Shown here piece after piece: positions 10,456 to 20,364 of a DNA stretch of 64,000 bases. The stretch comes from Lachnospiraceae bacterium (GTDB taxonomy: Bacteria > Bacillota > Clostridia > Lachnospirales > Lachnospiraceae). Each line of letters opens with the position of its first letter. Position 1 is the stretch's first letter. The stretch is taken from assembly GCA_014804645.1 (NCBI GenBank), contig JAAUZI010000077.1, forward strand, positions 1 to 64,000, read 5' to 3'. A program made the translations under genes and the position numbers. Under the pieces are notes generated by a model. It saw only the letters and a program-made list of their open reading frames with translations, was not told where the DNA came from and made no database searches.

Positions 10456-11097
10456 ATGTTTGAAGAACTGATAGAATCCGCCGCCCAGAAAGAAAAGTTC
10501 CGAATTGCGGCTAACAAGCTGCTGAACCAATGTTTTCTGCTGCGGAAACGGGAGGACACCAAAAAGGAATATATTTTTGTCCGGCAGAATCGGGAGATGT
10601 TTATCCCCTTCTTTGATCTGCTGGGATATGATCTCAGAATAAACGAGGATCAGGGCGTCATTGGCATTGTGAACCAGTTCGGCACGGGACGGCTGTCCCT
10701 GGGAAAGTACGAGAGTATTTTTCTATTGATTCTGCGTATCCTCTATGTGGAAAAGCGCAAGGAGCTAGGTACACTTTCAGAGGAGGTGACAGTGCTGATG
10801 GAGGAGATTCGGGAGAAATACGCCATGCTCCGAATCAAGACCAAACCTATGCTGGACAAGGGTATGGAGAGACAGATGATCGGCTTGCTGCGCAGGTACA
10901 ATCTGATTCAGAACCTGGACGGCGACGTGAGCCAGCCGGACGCCCGGATCGCTATCTATCCATCCATTATCATGGCGGTGGCCGTGGAGGATATCAACGA
11001 GTATTACGCTATGACGGAGCAGAAACTGAAGGAATATGCCGGGGGGAATGGGAATGGAGAACCAGAAGAAGATTTTGACCAGAGTACAGCTGATTAA
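10456..11097 (+). CDS. jetB: Wadjet system protein JetB (DUF4194-like, KITE subunit)
   Basis: A 213-residue protein with winged-helix-like composition (FEELIESAAQKEKFRIAANK, then GTGRLSLGKYESIFLLILRI). Position and length match JetB, the MukE-like KITE subunit that bridges JetA and the JetC heads. ATG at 10456 has CAGGAGGAG upstream. Its last 44 bases overlap the JetC start, indicating coupled translation. A role alone is not readable from motifs; the call depends on the operon context. Confidence 0.85.
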   Translation: MFEELIESAAQKEKFRIAANKLLNQCFLLRKREDTKKEYIFVRQNREMFIPFFDLLGYDLRINEDQGVIGIVNQFGTGRLSLGKYESIFLLILRILYVEKRKELGTLSEEVTVLMEEIREKYAMLRIKTKPMLDKGMERQMIGLLRRYNLIQNLDGDVSQPDARIAIYPSIIMAVAVEDINEYYAMTEQKLKEYAGGNGNGEPEEDFDQSTAD

Positions 11098-14000
11098 CTG
11101 GCATTACTTTGAGAATGAGCTGATATCCCTTCACGGCTCCACGCTGGTCAGCGGTGAGAATACTGCCGGAAAATCCACCATACTGGACGCCATACAGCTG
11201 GTGCTGACCACCAACACCCGCCGTTTCAACGTGGCGGCCAACGAAAAGGGCAATCGGAATCTGAAGGGCTATGTGCGCTGCAAGATCGGCAATGTGGGGG
11301 AGACCTATCTGCGCAAAAACGCGGTGCCTGCCAACGTGGCTCTTGAGTTTTACGAGGAGAAGGGCGATCGCTATTTTGTCATTGGCGTACATATGCTCTC
11401 CCCGGATGAGGAAAGCCCGGTGGCTACGCGCTGGTATCTGGAAGAGTGCAGGCTGGAGGACTTGTCCTTCCGGGTGGAAGGGCGGGCGGCGCTGGCGGAG
11501 GAATTCCGGGCAAAAAACAGGAAGGTCTCCTTCATTGATCAGAAGAATGCTGCCCGGGATCGTTTTAAGCGGCGTCTGGGAAATCTGGACGACAAGTTTT
11601 TTGACATAATCCCCAAGTCTCTGGCATTCAAACCCATGGACAATGTGAAAGAATTTATCAACAAGTTTGTGCTGTCCGAAGAGCGGGTGGACGTGGTCTC
11701 TCTGCGGGAGAATATCGAGACTCTCAGCGAGCTTGAGGGTATACTGGAGCGCTCGCGGAAACAGCAGGACGCTCTGGAGGAAATTCTGCGCAAATACGGG
11801 GAGATCGAGGATAAGGACCGGGGAGTTCTGATTAATGATCTGCTGCTCAAGATCGCCAATCGGGACGCAGTGCGGGCGGAGGCGGAGGAGCTGGAGAAGG
11901 ATATCCGGATAAAGAGCCAGTCCGTGGAGACAAACCGCGAGCTTTCCGAGGAACTGGGAAAACGGATTCGCAGTCTGGAGGATCAGATTCTGGCAATCAA
12001 TGTAGATAAGCAGTCCAACCAGTCCAATCTTCTGTTGGAAAAGGCCAGGAGCCGGATAGAAGAATTGGACAGGTACATAGCGGAAAAGCAGGGGGACGAG
12101 AAAAGGCTGCAGGAGCAGCTTAAGCAGTTGGCCACTTATCTGCGGGATCTGGCTCGGTTGGATTACAGCCCCATAAACCGGCAGGAAACGGAAGGGCTGG
12201 GACAGGCAGCCGGACGGGAAGAAAAGGCCCGTATCGTAGAAAAGCTGGAGGCGTTTGCCGGGAAGGAGCAGAAAGAGATTGAGAAAAACTGGGCGCAGCT
12301 GACAGTGGAGCTGGACCAAATATCACAGGATATCTCCGGCTGCCAGGAACGCCTGAGAAATCTGGAGAGACACATGCTTCCCTACCCGGAAAACGCCCGG
12401 AAACTGAAGGAACTGGTGGAGAAGGAATTCGCGCGCAGAGGTATTCGTTCCGATGTGTATTTTCTCTCTGAGCTGCTGGAGATTACGGACAATACCTGGA
12501 GCAATGCGGTGGAGGGATATCTTCACACCCAGAAATTTTATCTGGTGGTGGAGCCGGAGCACTATGACGCGGCTCTGGAGGTCTATGCCAGAAACCGCAA
12601 AAACATTCATACTGCAGGCATTATCAACAGCCGCAGACTTCCAATAGGTCAGGAGGCGGACAAGGACTCTCTGGCCTACGTGGTAAAGAGCGAGAATCGC
12701 TATGCCAAGGCCTACGCCAACTATATCCTGGGCCGGGTGGTGCGATGCACGGATGTTCACGAGTTGGAGCAGCATGCCATCGCTATAACGGCGGACTGTA
12801 TGCTCTATCAGGGCTATGTGGTGCGGCATATCAATCCCAGAGATTATGAGAATCCTTTTATCGGTCAGTACGCCTACCGAGTACAGATCGAGAATGTAAA
12901 GAGGGAGATTGCGGAGAAGACGGAAAAGCGCAGCGGCCTGCGGGAGAGGAGCAGTCTGTACGCCAATGCGCTGGAGAGCGCCAGAAAAGTGAATCCGGAG
13001 CTGATAAAGCTGTATATGTATGCGCCGGAGATGCTGCAGGAATATGGACAGCAGATGATTCAGGCCAGGGCGGAGCTCAAGGAGGCGGAGAGCGATCCGA
13101 CTTTGATAGAACTGAATATGAAGCTGGATAAAAAGAGTCAGGAACGAGATAGGATCACCGAGGAAAAAGGAAAGATAGATAAGGAGAGCAGCCGCCTGGA
13201 ATTCAAGATTGAAACGGCCAGGGAGGATGCGGCAGAGAAACAAAAGCTCTATGAAACTTTGCGGGAGGAACTGGAGGGCCTGGCGGATGCGGAGGGAATG
13301 GCGTACAGGGAAGCGGAGGAGAAATATAGGCAGAACCGCAGAAGTAAGAGCGCCCGGACCATTGCAGAGAATTTTGCTCCCCAGAGGGCACAGCTCCTCA
13401 GAGAAAAGGAAACGCTGCTGACCGGTGCGAGCGGTCTGATCAAGCTGCAGATGCAGTTCAACCAGACCTTTACACTGGACTTTGTCACAGGTCTCACAGC
13501 CATCTCTGAATACCGGGAGGCTCTGCAAAAACTGCGGGGCGTGGAGATCGTGCGCCATGAGGAAAAACTCAAGACGGCCAAGGAGGACTGCGAGCAGATA
13601 TTCAGAAGTGATTTCCTGTCAAAGATGAAGGAGAACATCGAGAGCGCCAGAAATGAGTTTCGCAGCCTGAACAAAGCGCTGGACAACATCTACTATGGAG
13701 ATGACAGCTACCGATTCAAAATCAGCTTTGACAAGCGCAAGGAGGGGCTGTACAGGATGATTACCTCCGAGAACAATCAGGATGGATTCAATCTGTGGAC
13801 CAGCGCTTTTGAGGCGGAGTACAGGGAGGAGATGGCGGATCTGTTCGCCAAGCTGATGACTAAGGATGACAACGGGCAGAAGATCGTGGAGGAATACACG
13901 GACTACCGCTCCTATCTGGACTATGATATTGAGATTCATAAAAAAGACGGCTCCGTGCAGCGTTTCTCCGATATTTATGGGGAAAAAAGCGGCAGTGAGA

Positions 14001-14272
14001 CCCAGGTGCCCTACTATGTGGCTATTGCGGCCTCCTTTTACCAGCTCTACCGCTACGGCAACAGCGTGAGGATCATGCTGCTGGATGAAGCCTTTGACAA
14101 GATGGATGACGAGAGGATTCAGTCCATGATGGACTTTTTTAACGGGTTGGATCTGCAGGTGATTCTGGCTACGCCGCCTGCCAAGATAGAGGTCATCGGC
14201 GAGAAGGTAGGAACCATCCTGACAGCCATCCGCGTGGGACAGAACAGTATTGTGGAGGAGTATGATTTGTGA
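11054..14272 (+). CDS. jetC: Wadjet system SMC-like ATPase JetC
   Basis: About 1072 residues with MukB/SbcC-type architecture: Walker A SGENTAGKST at residues 33-42, two long coiled-coil arms, a central hinge-like globular segment near residues 470-620, and a C-terminal half with GSETQ and Walker B RIMLLDEAFDKMD. In Wadjet the JetABC complex extrudes DNA loops and recognises small circular DNA. ATG codons also occur at 11036 and 11048; 11054 (MENQKK) is preferred for spacing to the G-rich ribosome site. The stop overlaps the jetD ATG as TGATG. Confidence 0.92.
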   Translation: MENQKKILTRVQLINWHYFENELISLHGSTLVSGENTAGKSTILDAIQLVLTTNTRRFNVAANEKGNRNLKGYVRCKIGNVGETYLRKNAVPANVALEFYEEKGDRYFVIGVHMLSPDEESPVATRWYLEECRLEDLSFRVEGRAALAEEFRAKNRKVSFIDQKNAARDRFKRRLGNLDDKFFDIIPKSLAFKPMDNVKEFINKFVLSEERVDVVSLRENIETLSELEGILERSRKQQDALEEILRKYGEIEDKDRGVLINDLLLKIANRDAVRAEAEELEKDIRIKSQSVETNRELSEELGKRIRSLEDQILAINVDKQSNQSNLLLEKARSRIEELDRYIAEKQGDEKRLQEQLKQLATYLRDLARLDYSPINRQETEGLGQAAGREEKARIVEKLEAFAGKEQKEIEKNWAQLTVELDQISQDISGCQERLRNLERHMLPYPENARKLKELVEKEFARRGIRSDVYFLSELLEITDNTWSNAVEGYLHTQKFYLVVEPEHYDAALEVYARNRKNIHTAGIINSRRLPIGQEADKDSLAYVVKSENRYAKAYANYILGRVVRCTDVHELEQHAIAITADCMLYQGYVVRHINPRDYENPFIGQYAYRVQIENVKREIAEKTEKRSGLRERSSLYANALESARKVNPELIKLYMYAPEMLQEYGQQMIQARAELKEAESDPTLIELNMKLDKKSQERDRITEEKGKIDKESSRLEFKIETAREDAAEKQKLYETLREELEGLADAEGMAYREAEEKYRQNRRSKSARTIAENFAPQRAQLLREKETLLTGASGLIKLQMQFNQTFTLDFVTGLTAISEYREALQKLRGVEIVRHEEKLKTAKEDCEQIFRSDFLSKMKENIESARNEFRSLNKALDNIYYGDDSYRFKISFDKRKEGLYRMITSENNQDGFNLWTSAFEAEYREEMADLFAKLMTKDDNGQKIVEEYTDYRSYLDYDIEIHKKDGSVQRFSDIYGEKSGSETQVPYYVAIAASFYQLYRYGNSVRIMLLDEAFDKMDDERIQSMMDFFNGLDLQVILATPPAKIEVIGEKVGTILTAIRVGQNSIVEEYDL

Positions 14273-15588
14273 TGGAAAAGCTGAAGAGAAAGGTGCTGGA
14301 ACACCTGCTGGATTCCTATGAAAAGAGTAAATCCTTTCAAGGGGAAAATAGAGTCAATCAGAGCTTTTCCGTCAGCGTGGAAAAGCTTTTTCCCAAATAT
14401 GGCGATGATGCGGAGTACGACTATTTCTGTCAGGTCAACCAGGCGATGGAGGAACTGAGCGCTGCCGCTCTGGTAACTTTGGAGTATGAACGGCGGGGCA
14501 TCCTGAAAAAGATACGGCTGAACCTCGAGCGGCTGGACGCCTGCTATGACTTTCTGGGCAGGACGCCGCGAAGACAGGAGCAGCAGGAGCTGGTTAAGGT
14601 GTGGGAGCAGCTGTCTGTCGCGGAGAGCTGCTCCGGGGATGACAGGTTTTTGCCGCTGCGCCGCTATATAGAGGGGCAGCGGATCCGGCTGGATAAAAAC
14701 CGGAATGTGGAATACTACGGCCATGATTTGCAGGAGTATCAGGATTTGCTGGAGGCGGCAAAGGCGGTGCTTGCGAACCGGGAGGAAATTTTCATACGCA
14801 ATTTCTCCATACAGCTTTTTCACGATTCCAAGCGGATGGAGCAGTTGTCTCCCAGGCTGGAGGCATTGCTGTACCAGTACGGGGAGTTCCAGGAAAAAGG
14901 CACTGTGCTGGAGGAGTGTGGTGTGGTCCATACGCCTACCTATGTGATGATGAAAGGGAATGCGGTGCTGACGCTGGGAGGCAGCTCGGAGGAGGTTACA
15001 GAATCCGTGAATGGATCTGCGCAGAAGATAGACCTGTCCTTGCTGCGAGGGGACATTGCGCTTTCCACAGAGTCGGTCAGAAGTCTCGCCGATGTGACCG
15101 TATTGGGAAGGCGAGTAGTCACTGTGGAAAATCTCACCAGTTTCCATGACTACCCCGCAGGGGAGGATTTCGTGATCTATCTGGGTGGGTTCCACAACAA
15201 GGTAAAGCGGGATTTTCTTGTCTATCTGTACCAGCGTAATCCGGAGAAGGAATATCGACATTTCGGGGATATTGACGCAGGTGGTTTCTATATACTGGAA
15301 CATTTGAAACGGAAGACGGAAATAGGATTTTGCTCTCTGTATATGGACGTGGATACGCTGCGTCAGTATGAAACGGACAGAAAGCCCTTGAGCGGCAATG
15401 ACAGAAAACGGCTTGAGCAGCTGAGCGAGACGCTGAAGGCACAGAAACGGCAGGGTAAATGCCTGGAAGATTACGGGGATGTGATCGACTTTATGCTGGC
15501 GGAAAACTGCAAGCTGGAGCAGGAGGCAGTGAGAGTCGAGAGTGCCAAAGGCAGAAATAGTTTTGGCACTCAGAGATCTGGCTTTTAA
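14272..15588 (+). CDS. jetD: Wadjet nuclease JetD (Toprim/topoVIA-like)
   Basis: A 438-residue protein. The C-terminal third has Toprim features: a conserved Glu in VENLTSFHDY at about residue 284, and the acidic GDIDAGGF at about residues 331-338, the metal site of DUF2220-type JetD proteins. JetD cleaves plasmid DNA that JetABC has trapped, which explains Wadjet's preference for small circles. ATG at 14272 shares one base with the jetC stop; a GTG one codon earlier is also possible. A 10-bp hairpin lies within the last 50 bases of the gene. Confidence 0.9.
   Translation: MEKLKRKVLEHLLDSYEKSKSFQGENRVNQSFSVSVEKLFPKYGDDAEYDYFCQVNQAMEELSAAALVTLEYERRGILKKIRLNLERLDACYDFLGRTPRRQEQQELVKVWEQLSVAESCSGDDRFLPLRRYIEGQRIRLDKNRNVEYYGHDLQEYQDLLEAAKAVLANREEIFIRNFSIQLFHDSKRMEQLSPRLEALLYQYGEFQEKGTVLEECGVVHTPTYVMMKGNAVLTLGGSSEEVTESVNGSAQKIDLSLLRGDIALSTESVRSLADVTVLGRRVVTVENLTSFHDYPAGEDFVIYLGGFHNKVKRDFLVYLYQRNPEKEYRHFGDIDAGGFYILEHLKRKTEIGFCSLYMDVDTLRQYETDRKPLSGNDRKRLEQLSETLKAQKRQGKCLEDYGDVIDFMLAENCKLEQEAVRVESAKGRNSFGTQRSGF
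15540..15571 (+). repeat. 10-bp hairpin inside the 3' end of jetD
   Basis: GAGTGCCAAA at 15540-15549 pairs perfectly with TTTGGCACTC at 15562-15571 across a 12-base loop. It lies in coding sequence, 17 bases before the jetD stop, and is not directly followed by a T tract. It may act as an mRNA 3' stabiliser or inefficient terminator for the Wadjet transcript. Confidence 0.6.
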
Positions 15589-15805
15589 TAATAAATTTTG
15601 TATTGCAATTTTGAACTGTATGTGCTAATCTCTTTTTAGAGCATATATTTCTAATCACTTTTGCAAAGCATTTCACTTTTCAAGATATCAGAAAATCTAT
15701 GCTTAAATTCAAAACAACTATAATTGAAAAAGCAGGAGATTTTTGGGGATAAGCTATCGAGAAGTGAATCTGTCTGGTATCTCCTGCGTGCTGGGAGGTA
15801 CAAAA

Positions 15806-16738
15806 TTGAGAAAAAAAGATACAGAAGGGATATTTATTCCTCCAAAATCAGACGTTGCGTTCAAGGAACTGATGCGCAACGAAGAGGTGCGCAAGCACTT
15901 TATCAGCGATGTGATTGGCATTCCGCTGGACGAGATCAAATCAGTGCGGCTGGAGAACACGTTCTTGAGCAGGCGCAGCAGACAGGAAAAACAGTGCATT
16001 TTGGACGTCAGAATGCAGCTGAACGATGAAAGTCGAATCAATGTGGAGCTGCAGATTCGGCGGATGGCCTATTGGGATAAGCGCAGCCTGTTTTATCTGG
16101 CCAAGATGTATACGGATGACTTGCTCAGCGGGCAGCGGTATGAGGGCCTGAAGAAATGTATTGTGATTGACATTCTGGATTTCTCCGGGGACGAGAATCC
16201 AGGTTATCACAAGGTGTATCATCTGCGGGATGCGGAAGGCAGATTGTATTCAGACCAGTTCGAGGTACACATTATCGAGCTGAATAAGGAGCTTATCGGA
16301 GACAGACTGGATGACTGGATACGCCTGCTGCGCGTAGGAAACATGGAGGACTTGGAAAATATGCACAGTGGAAATGCGGGAGTCACAAGGGCAATAGACG
16401 AGGTGAGAGTGATGAACTTGAGCAGGCGGCTGAGGGCATGGTATGATGCCCGCCAGAGAGAGCAGCGTGACCGGTGGGCCATAGAGGACGCGATCAAAGA
16501 GGATGCATATAAGGAAGGCCACGAGGATGGAAAAGAGATTGGGGAAGAGAACGGAAAAGTGATCGGTCAAAGGAACGGCCGCAGGCAGGATATCATGGAT
16601 CTGCTGGAGGACTGGGGAGAAGTCCCCGGTGACATACGCGATCACATTTATGCCGAGGAGGATACGGAAGTATTGCGCAAATGGCACAAGGCGGCGGCCC
16701 GGGCAGAGGGCTTTGACGATTTTCGGGCAAAGATGTAA
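15806..16738 (+). CDS. Rpn-type recombination-promoting nuclease (PD-(D/E)XK)
   Basis: About 310 residues. The N-terminus (FIPPKSDVAFKELM) and the nuclease-like core ILDVRMQL...INVELQIRRM are typical of Rpn/PDDEXK_2 proteins, once called putative transposases, which are DNA endonucleases that promote recA-independent recombination. The C-terminus is a charged, Gly/Glu/Lys-rich helix often seen in this family. The frame is open back to 15743, but TTG at 15806 has GGGAGG 7 bases upstream and gives the usual family start. It directly follows the Wadjet operon on the same strand, 217 bases on. Rpn genes are often multicopy, so a Wadjet link is not implied. Confidence 0.85.
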   Translation: MRKKDTEGIFIPPKSDVAFKELMRNEEVRKHFISDVIGIPLDEIKSVRLENTFLSRRSRQEKQCILDVRMQLNDESRINVELQIRRMAYWDKRSLFYLAKMYTDDLLSGQRYEGLKKCIVIDILDFSGDENPGYHKVYHLRDAEGRLYSDQFEVHIIELNKELIGDRLDDWIRLLRVGNMEDLENMHSGNAGVTRAIDEVRVMNLSRRLRAWYDARQREQRDRWAIEDAIKEDAYKEGHEDGKEIGEENGKVIGQRNGRRQDIMDLLEDWGEVPGDIRDHIYAEEDTEVLRKWHKAAARAEGFDDFRAKM

Positions 16739-16745
16739 CTAAGTT

Positions 16746-16789
16746 AAGGCATGTGAAGAGGTTTGGAATTCTCTCCACATGCCTTTTTT
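16746..16789. terminator. Bidirectional rho-independent terminator
   Basis: AAGGCATGTG at 16746-16755 pairs with CACATGCCTT at 16776-16785, extended inward by AGAG/CTCT after one mismatch, and runs into six T's on the plus strand; the complementary A's serve the minus strand less well. It separates the convergent Rpn and hydrolase genes. Confidence 0.85.
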
Positions 16790-16792
16790 GTG

Positions 16793-17761
16793 CTATTCTA
16801 TCCAATTAACTACATCTTCCACTATCTGGTCCAGATATTCAAAGTGCAGATAATGGCTGCCCTCCAAACGGATGACCTCTCCCCTGCCATTTTCGGGCAG
16901 CACGTCCCGGTGCAGTTGCTCCCAGATAGACAAAAGCTCGCAATTGCTGCTGGACACAAACTCCAGAACGGAGCACTGGTCAGGAAATCTCATGCCCCTT
17001 ACAGCCTCCACGTTGGCGTCCAGGTATTTCATCTCATTCATAACCGTTTTGTTATAGGCATTGTCGATAGATAAAATCCGGTAGACCTCCAGTTCCTTTT
17101 CTGTGTATGGATAGGAGGTATCCGCGTAAATTGCGTTTGCAGGGTCACTTACGGATACCAATCTGCCAAGGCCCACGCCGTTTATTGCTTTTGACATGTA
17201 GGCGGAGAGCTTGTTGATAGCCGTGATGCTGATGGGGAACGGCTGCTCATCATTCATGCCGGGGACAGAGGGGTCTATGCCGATAAAGCCCTTTACCTCC
17301 TCCGGGTACTGATTAGCCCAGTAGAGGGAATACAGCCCTCCGAGGGAGTGTCCCATCAGATAATACTCTTCATATCCCAGCGCCTCCGCACAGGCGTGAA
17401 GTTCGCTCACAACATTTTCGATGGTGCGGTCTTCACTCGTCTGATCGGATAGCCCATAGCCAAAGGGTTCTATCGTCACCACGAGGTAGTCCTGAGAGAG
17501 GGCGGTGGCGAGAGGCTCCAGCTCCAGCACCGGGGACGCGCAGCCAAGCCCCGACAACAGTATGATGACCGGATTGGCCGGATCTCCCTTTATATCAACT
17601 CTCATACTCTTTCCGTTCACGGAAACCTCCTGGCCGTAGGCGTTCTGGACTTTGGATTTTGCCAAAAGCCGACATATGGAATTGATGATAATTCCAAGTA
17701 CAATGCTCGCCGCCAGCAGGATCAGCAGCCATTTTAGTATTTTTCTGATTTTTCTCCACAT
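16793..17761 (-). CDS. Membrane-anchored alpha/beta hydrolase
   Basis: A 322-residue protein with an N-terminal membrane anchor (WLLILLAASIVLGIIINSI, residues 11-29) and an alpha/beta-hydrolase fold outside: oxyanion-loop region LLSGLGCAS (69-76), nucleophile elbow GHSLGG with S139, and a likely catalytic H303 in EGSHYLHF. The active site should therefore face the outside of the membrane. The substrate (ester, lipid or peptide) cannot be read. Starts with ATG at 17761 on the minus strand, convergent with the Rpn gene and divergent from the next gene. Confidence 0.88.
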   Translation of the reverse strand: MWRKIRKILKWLLILLAASIVLGIIINSICRLLAKSKVQNAYGQEVSVNGKSMRVDIKGDPANPVIILLSGLGCASPVLELEPLATALSQDYLVVTIEPFGYGLSDQTSEDRTIENVVSELHACAEALGYEEYYLMGHSLGGLYSLYWANQYPEEVKGFIGIDPSVPGMNDEQPFPISITAINKLSAYMSKAINGVGLGRLVSVSDPANAIYADTSYPYTEKELEVYRILSIDNAYNKTVMNEMKYLDANVEAVRGMRFPDQCSVLEFVSSSNCELLSIWEQLHRDVLPENGRGEVIRLEGSHYLHFEYLDQIVEDVVNWIE

Positions 17762-17982
17762 GTTAAATTTCTCCTTTAAAATATGTATTGTGTATTATGT
17801 AACGTGTATTGAGATATTGTTAAGGCTTAAAGCATTATAATATACATTCTGCAGACTGACAAGGGATATTTGTGCAATGACTAACGTCAATTGAAAAATA
17901 AGCGGGAAGAGGGTATTATTAATTGAGGTGAGCAAATTGGTTTGACAGCTGGGACAAATGTTTCGCAGAAAGGTGACGAGGA

Positions 17983-19125
17983 ATGAAAGAGACAGTGAAA
18001 ATACACGCCAACTCCATAGATTTTTTGCTGGAAAATGCGGGACCTGTGATCCGCTACAGGCTCCGCAAGGAGATATTGGAAGACTTGACGCCCGGGGAGG
18101 AGGAGCGTCTGCTGGAGCAGATATACGAATTGCCGCAGTTTAAGCTGGTGCAGAGTTACGCCAAACCCGACGGCTATATCGGCAGTGGCATGCACAGCTG
18201 GGACAACTGGCGGGGACAGGTTCTCCACGAGACGCCCCTACAGGACGGGGAGAACGCCGCGAGGCTGCTGTCCTACTATAGGATTCCCAAGGAGCATCCG
18301 CTGGTGGCGGGATTCGTGGCCGCCATGCGGGATGAGGAAATTCTGCGGAAAGAATTCTCCTATATTCCGCCGGAAATTCCGCGTTATGAGAACCGTTTCG
18401 TGGGACTGAACAACGGAAACTGCTTGGCGGCCCTGCTGTACACCATGCAGGCCATGCTGGGATACGGGGACGACTATGAGGACCTGAGAGATTTTCAGCA
18501 GATTGCCCTCAAGGGCTTTGAGCGGGTGGCCCAGGCTCCCTCCCTGGAGTCCATGACGAAATACGATCCCGACGCGAAAAGAAAGCAAAACTATCCCTAT
18601 ATCGAGGCCGAGGAGTATTTTCCCAATGCATATACGCTGACTATGCTGGCATACACAAAAAGCTGGCGGACGGAGGAAAACGTGAGGATGCTGGCAGAGG
18701 CGTTGAACCACATAAACGCCATCATGCGGCCGGACAATAATATGCATGTGCGCATCTGCGGCAAATACATGGCCCCCTGCTTTGCCATGGTCAGGCCCAT
18801 AAAGGCTTTCCGCCCCGACCTGATAGACACGATTAATTACCGGCGCACTCTCAGCGAGATTGCCATGCTGGGCGTGGGGAAACAGGCGGAGGTGATCAGG
18901 GAGTCAGCCGCCAATGTGGAGGAGGCCCTGGACGGAGACGGGGTGCTCAGAATGCGGTTTGACGTGGCGCATAATAAGAGGTATTCGCCCAAGTATGTGG
19001 AGTATCCGTCGCCCTATGGGGAGGTGCGGCTGGAGGAGGATTATGGACGGGAGACAGGGCTGTTGTGCGATTTGACTTTTTGGGCGGTGGAGTTTTTGGG
19101 GAGGGTGGAGGAAAGGGAAAAATAA
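17983..19125 (+). CDS. Uncharacterised alpha-helical protein, possible toroid fold
   Basis: 380 residues, soluble, no signal peptide. The start (IDFLLENAGPVIRYRLRKEIL) and segments such as DGYIGSGMHSWDNWRG, followed by repeating helical stretches, resemble proteins of the alpha/alpha-toroid superfamily (prenyltransferase or squalene-cyclase-like) that are mostly annotated as hypothetical. I do not recognise a function and no DXDD catalytic motif is evident. It is the last GC-rich gene before the AT-rich island and stands alone. Confidence 0.6.
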   Translation: MKETVKIHANSIDFLLENAGPVIRYRLRKEILEDLTPGEEERLLEQIYELPQFKLVQSYAKPDGYIGSGMHSWDNWRGQVLHETPLQDGENAARLLSYYRIPKEHPLVAGFVAAMRDEEILRKEFSYIPPEIPRYENRFVGLNNGNCLAALLYTMQAMLGYGDDYEDLRDFQQIALKGFERVAQAPSLESMTKYDPDAKRKQNYPYIEAEEYFPNAYTLTMLAYTKSWRTEENVRMLAEALNHINAIMRPDNNMHVRICGKYMAPCFAMVRPIKAFRPDLIDTINYRRTLSEIAMLGVGKQAEVIRESAANVEEALDGDGVLRMRFDVAHNKRYSPKYVEYPSPYGEVRLEEDYGRETGLLCDLTFWAVEFLGRVEEREK

Positions 19126-19671
19126 TGAGAATGTGGTGAGGGTTTTAGGGGAGAATGTCAGAGTAGTTTGTAAATAACACAAAGATATAGTTGCTAGACG
19201 CAGAAAATTGTGGTAAACTATCGATGATGAATTTGATAATTCCGTGAAATTACAGTATATATCCAAAATGATGTAAAAGCAAAAACAGCAGTGCGTTTAT
19301 AAAAGATACACCTAATTGGATGTAGGAAGAGCTATTTTGAATGAGGGATATGGTATGCAGCAATATTTGATGTGAGGAAATCGGTGTCAAATTCTATGGT
19401 ATATTACTACGAAACCGCATTAAAGCAAACTTTAAAGTATTTGGTACAGAGGGGAAAATGCAGTATACAGTTTATGAGATTTAAGATATTGAAGAGTTTG
19501 AAACTAGTAGAATATATTTGCATGTAGATCTGAAGGAGTGTGGGCATCAAAGGTATAGCAACAGGTTCAGTAATCGTCTCAGATTTGCTAGTGGAAAAGA
19601 TCTTCGATTATCAAAATGCAGTTTTTTGTAAGTATTCTACTGAAATTAGGTATTAGTTAGAGGACAAAAAG
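19126..19671. other. Non-coding stretch at the left edge of the AT-rich island
   Basis: Base composition falls sharply just after 19125 and remains AT-rich to about 34365. No reading frame of gene length is present on either strand. A promoter-like pair, TTGCTA at 19191-19196 and TAAACT at 19214-19219 (17-base spacer), faces right with no frame behind it; this may be the remnant of a lost gene. No tRNA, direct repeat or integrase trace was seen here. Confidence 0.5.
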
Positions 19672-20364
19672 ATGATTGAAAAATTATTGGAAGCGTATGA
19701 AACGGAAGTTGTTAAAAATAACCTGCCATTAGTAAAGAGAATAAAGCGTATGAGACTTGGACGCAAGATTATTTTGTTTGTAAATATTGCACTTATGATT
19801 GCAATATTATTTTTTGCATTTTTTCAAATAAAGACTGCAGTTTGTATATCTCTCTTACTAATTGCAATATTATACTTTGAAACCATACTTTTTGAAAATA
19901 TCCGACATAAAAAATGGAAAGAGAATATAGAGGAATACAACAGGGAATTGGATAATATTGCCAAGATATTAAAAAGGGAAGAATTTAATCTATATGATAA
20001 GATGAAGATTAAGCAACTTATACGAAAGTTTTATCAAAAAATAGCTTATGAGACTCAAGAAGATTCAAATAAAAAAGAAGAAAAGAAGGGATTTATTTTT
20101 TCTTACATTATACCTGTGATTACTTTTTTTGCAGGGAGTATTAATGTGAAAAGTATGGTTTCTGATAGTGATATTGTTGTAATGTGTGTTTTGATTATTT
20201 TAACAATAGCATTAGCCAGATACGATTATGTGAATACCGCAGACCTGATAAAGCGATTAAAATGGAACACAATAGAAAAAGGAAAAGAATTCGTGCCTAA
20301 ACTCCAGGATTTATTAGACCGAGACTTTGCTATTGCCCCTGAGGATCTTATATCTATAAAATAA
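19672..20364 (+). CDS. Uncharacterised membrane protein
   Basis: 230 residues. Two adjacent membrane spans near residues 32-80 (IILFVNIALMIAILFFAFF and CISLLLIAILYF) and two more near 140-190 (FSYIIPVITFFAGSI; IVVMCVLIILTIAL), with a charged cytoplasmic-looking segment between them. ATG at 19672 follows GAGGA. No family recognised. It shares the AT-rich composition of the phosphorothioation island but is 619 bases away from its first gene, so any connection is unproven. Confidence 0.65.
   Translation: MIEKLLEAYETEVVKNNLPLVKRIKRMRLGRKIILFVNIALMIAILFFAFFQIKTAVCISLLLIAILYFETILFENIRHKKWKENIEEYNRELDNIAKILKREEFNLYDKMKIKQLIRKFYQKIAYETQEDSNKKEEKKGFIFSYIIPVITFFAGSINVKSMVSDSDIVVMCVLIILTIALARYDYVNTADLIKRLKWNTIEKGKEFVPKLQDLLDRDFAIAPEDLISIK

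Noticed and set aside
12323-13558. 411-codon open frame on the minus strand
   Set aside because: It lies wholly opposite jetC, has no ribosome site or recognisable motif, and is explained by the GC-rich codon use of jetC.
19378-19631. Possible pseudogene in the gap before the membrane protein
   Set aside because: The two plausible-looking stretches are in different frames and neither resembles a known protein; chance openness in AT-rich DNA is sufficient.
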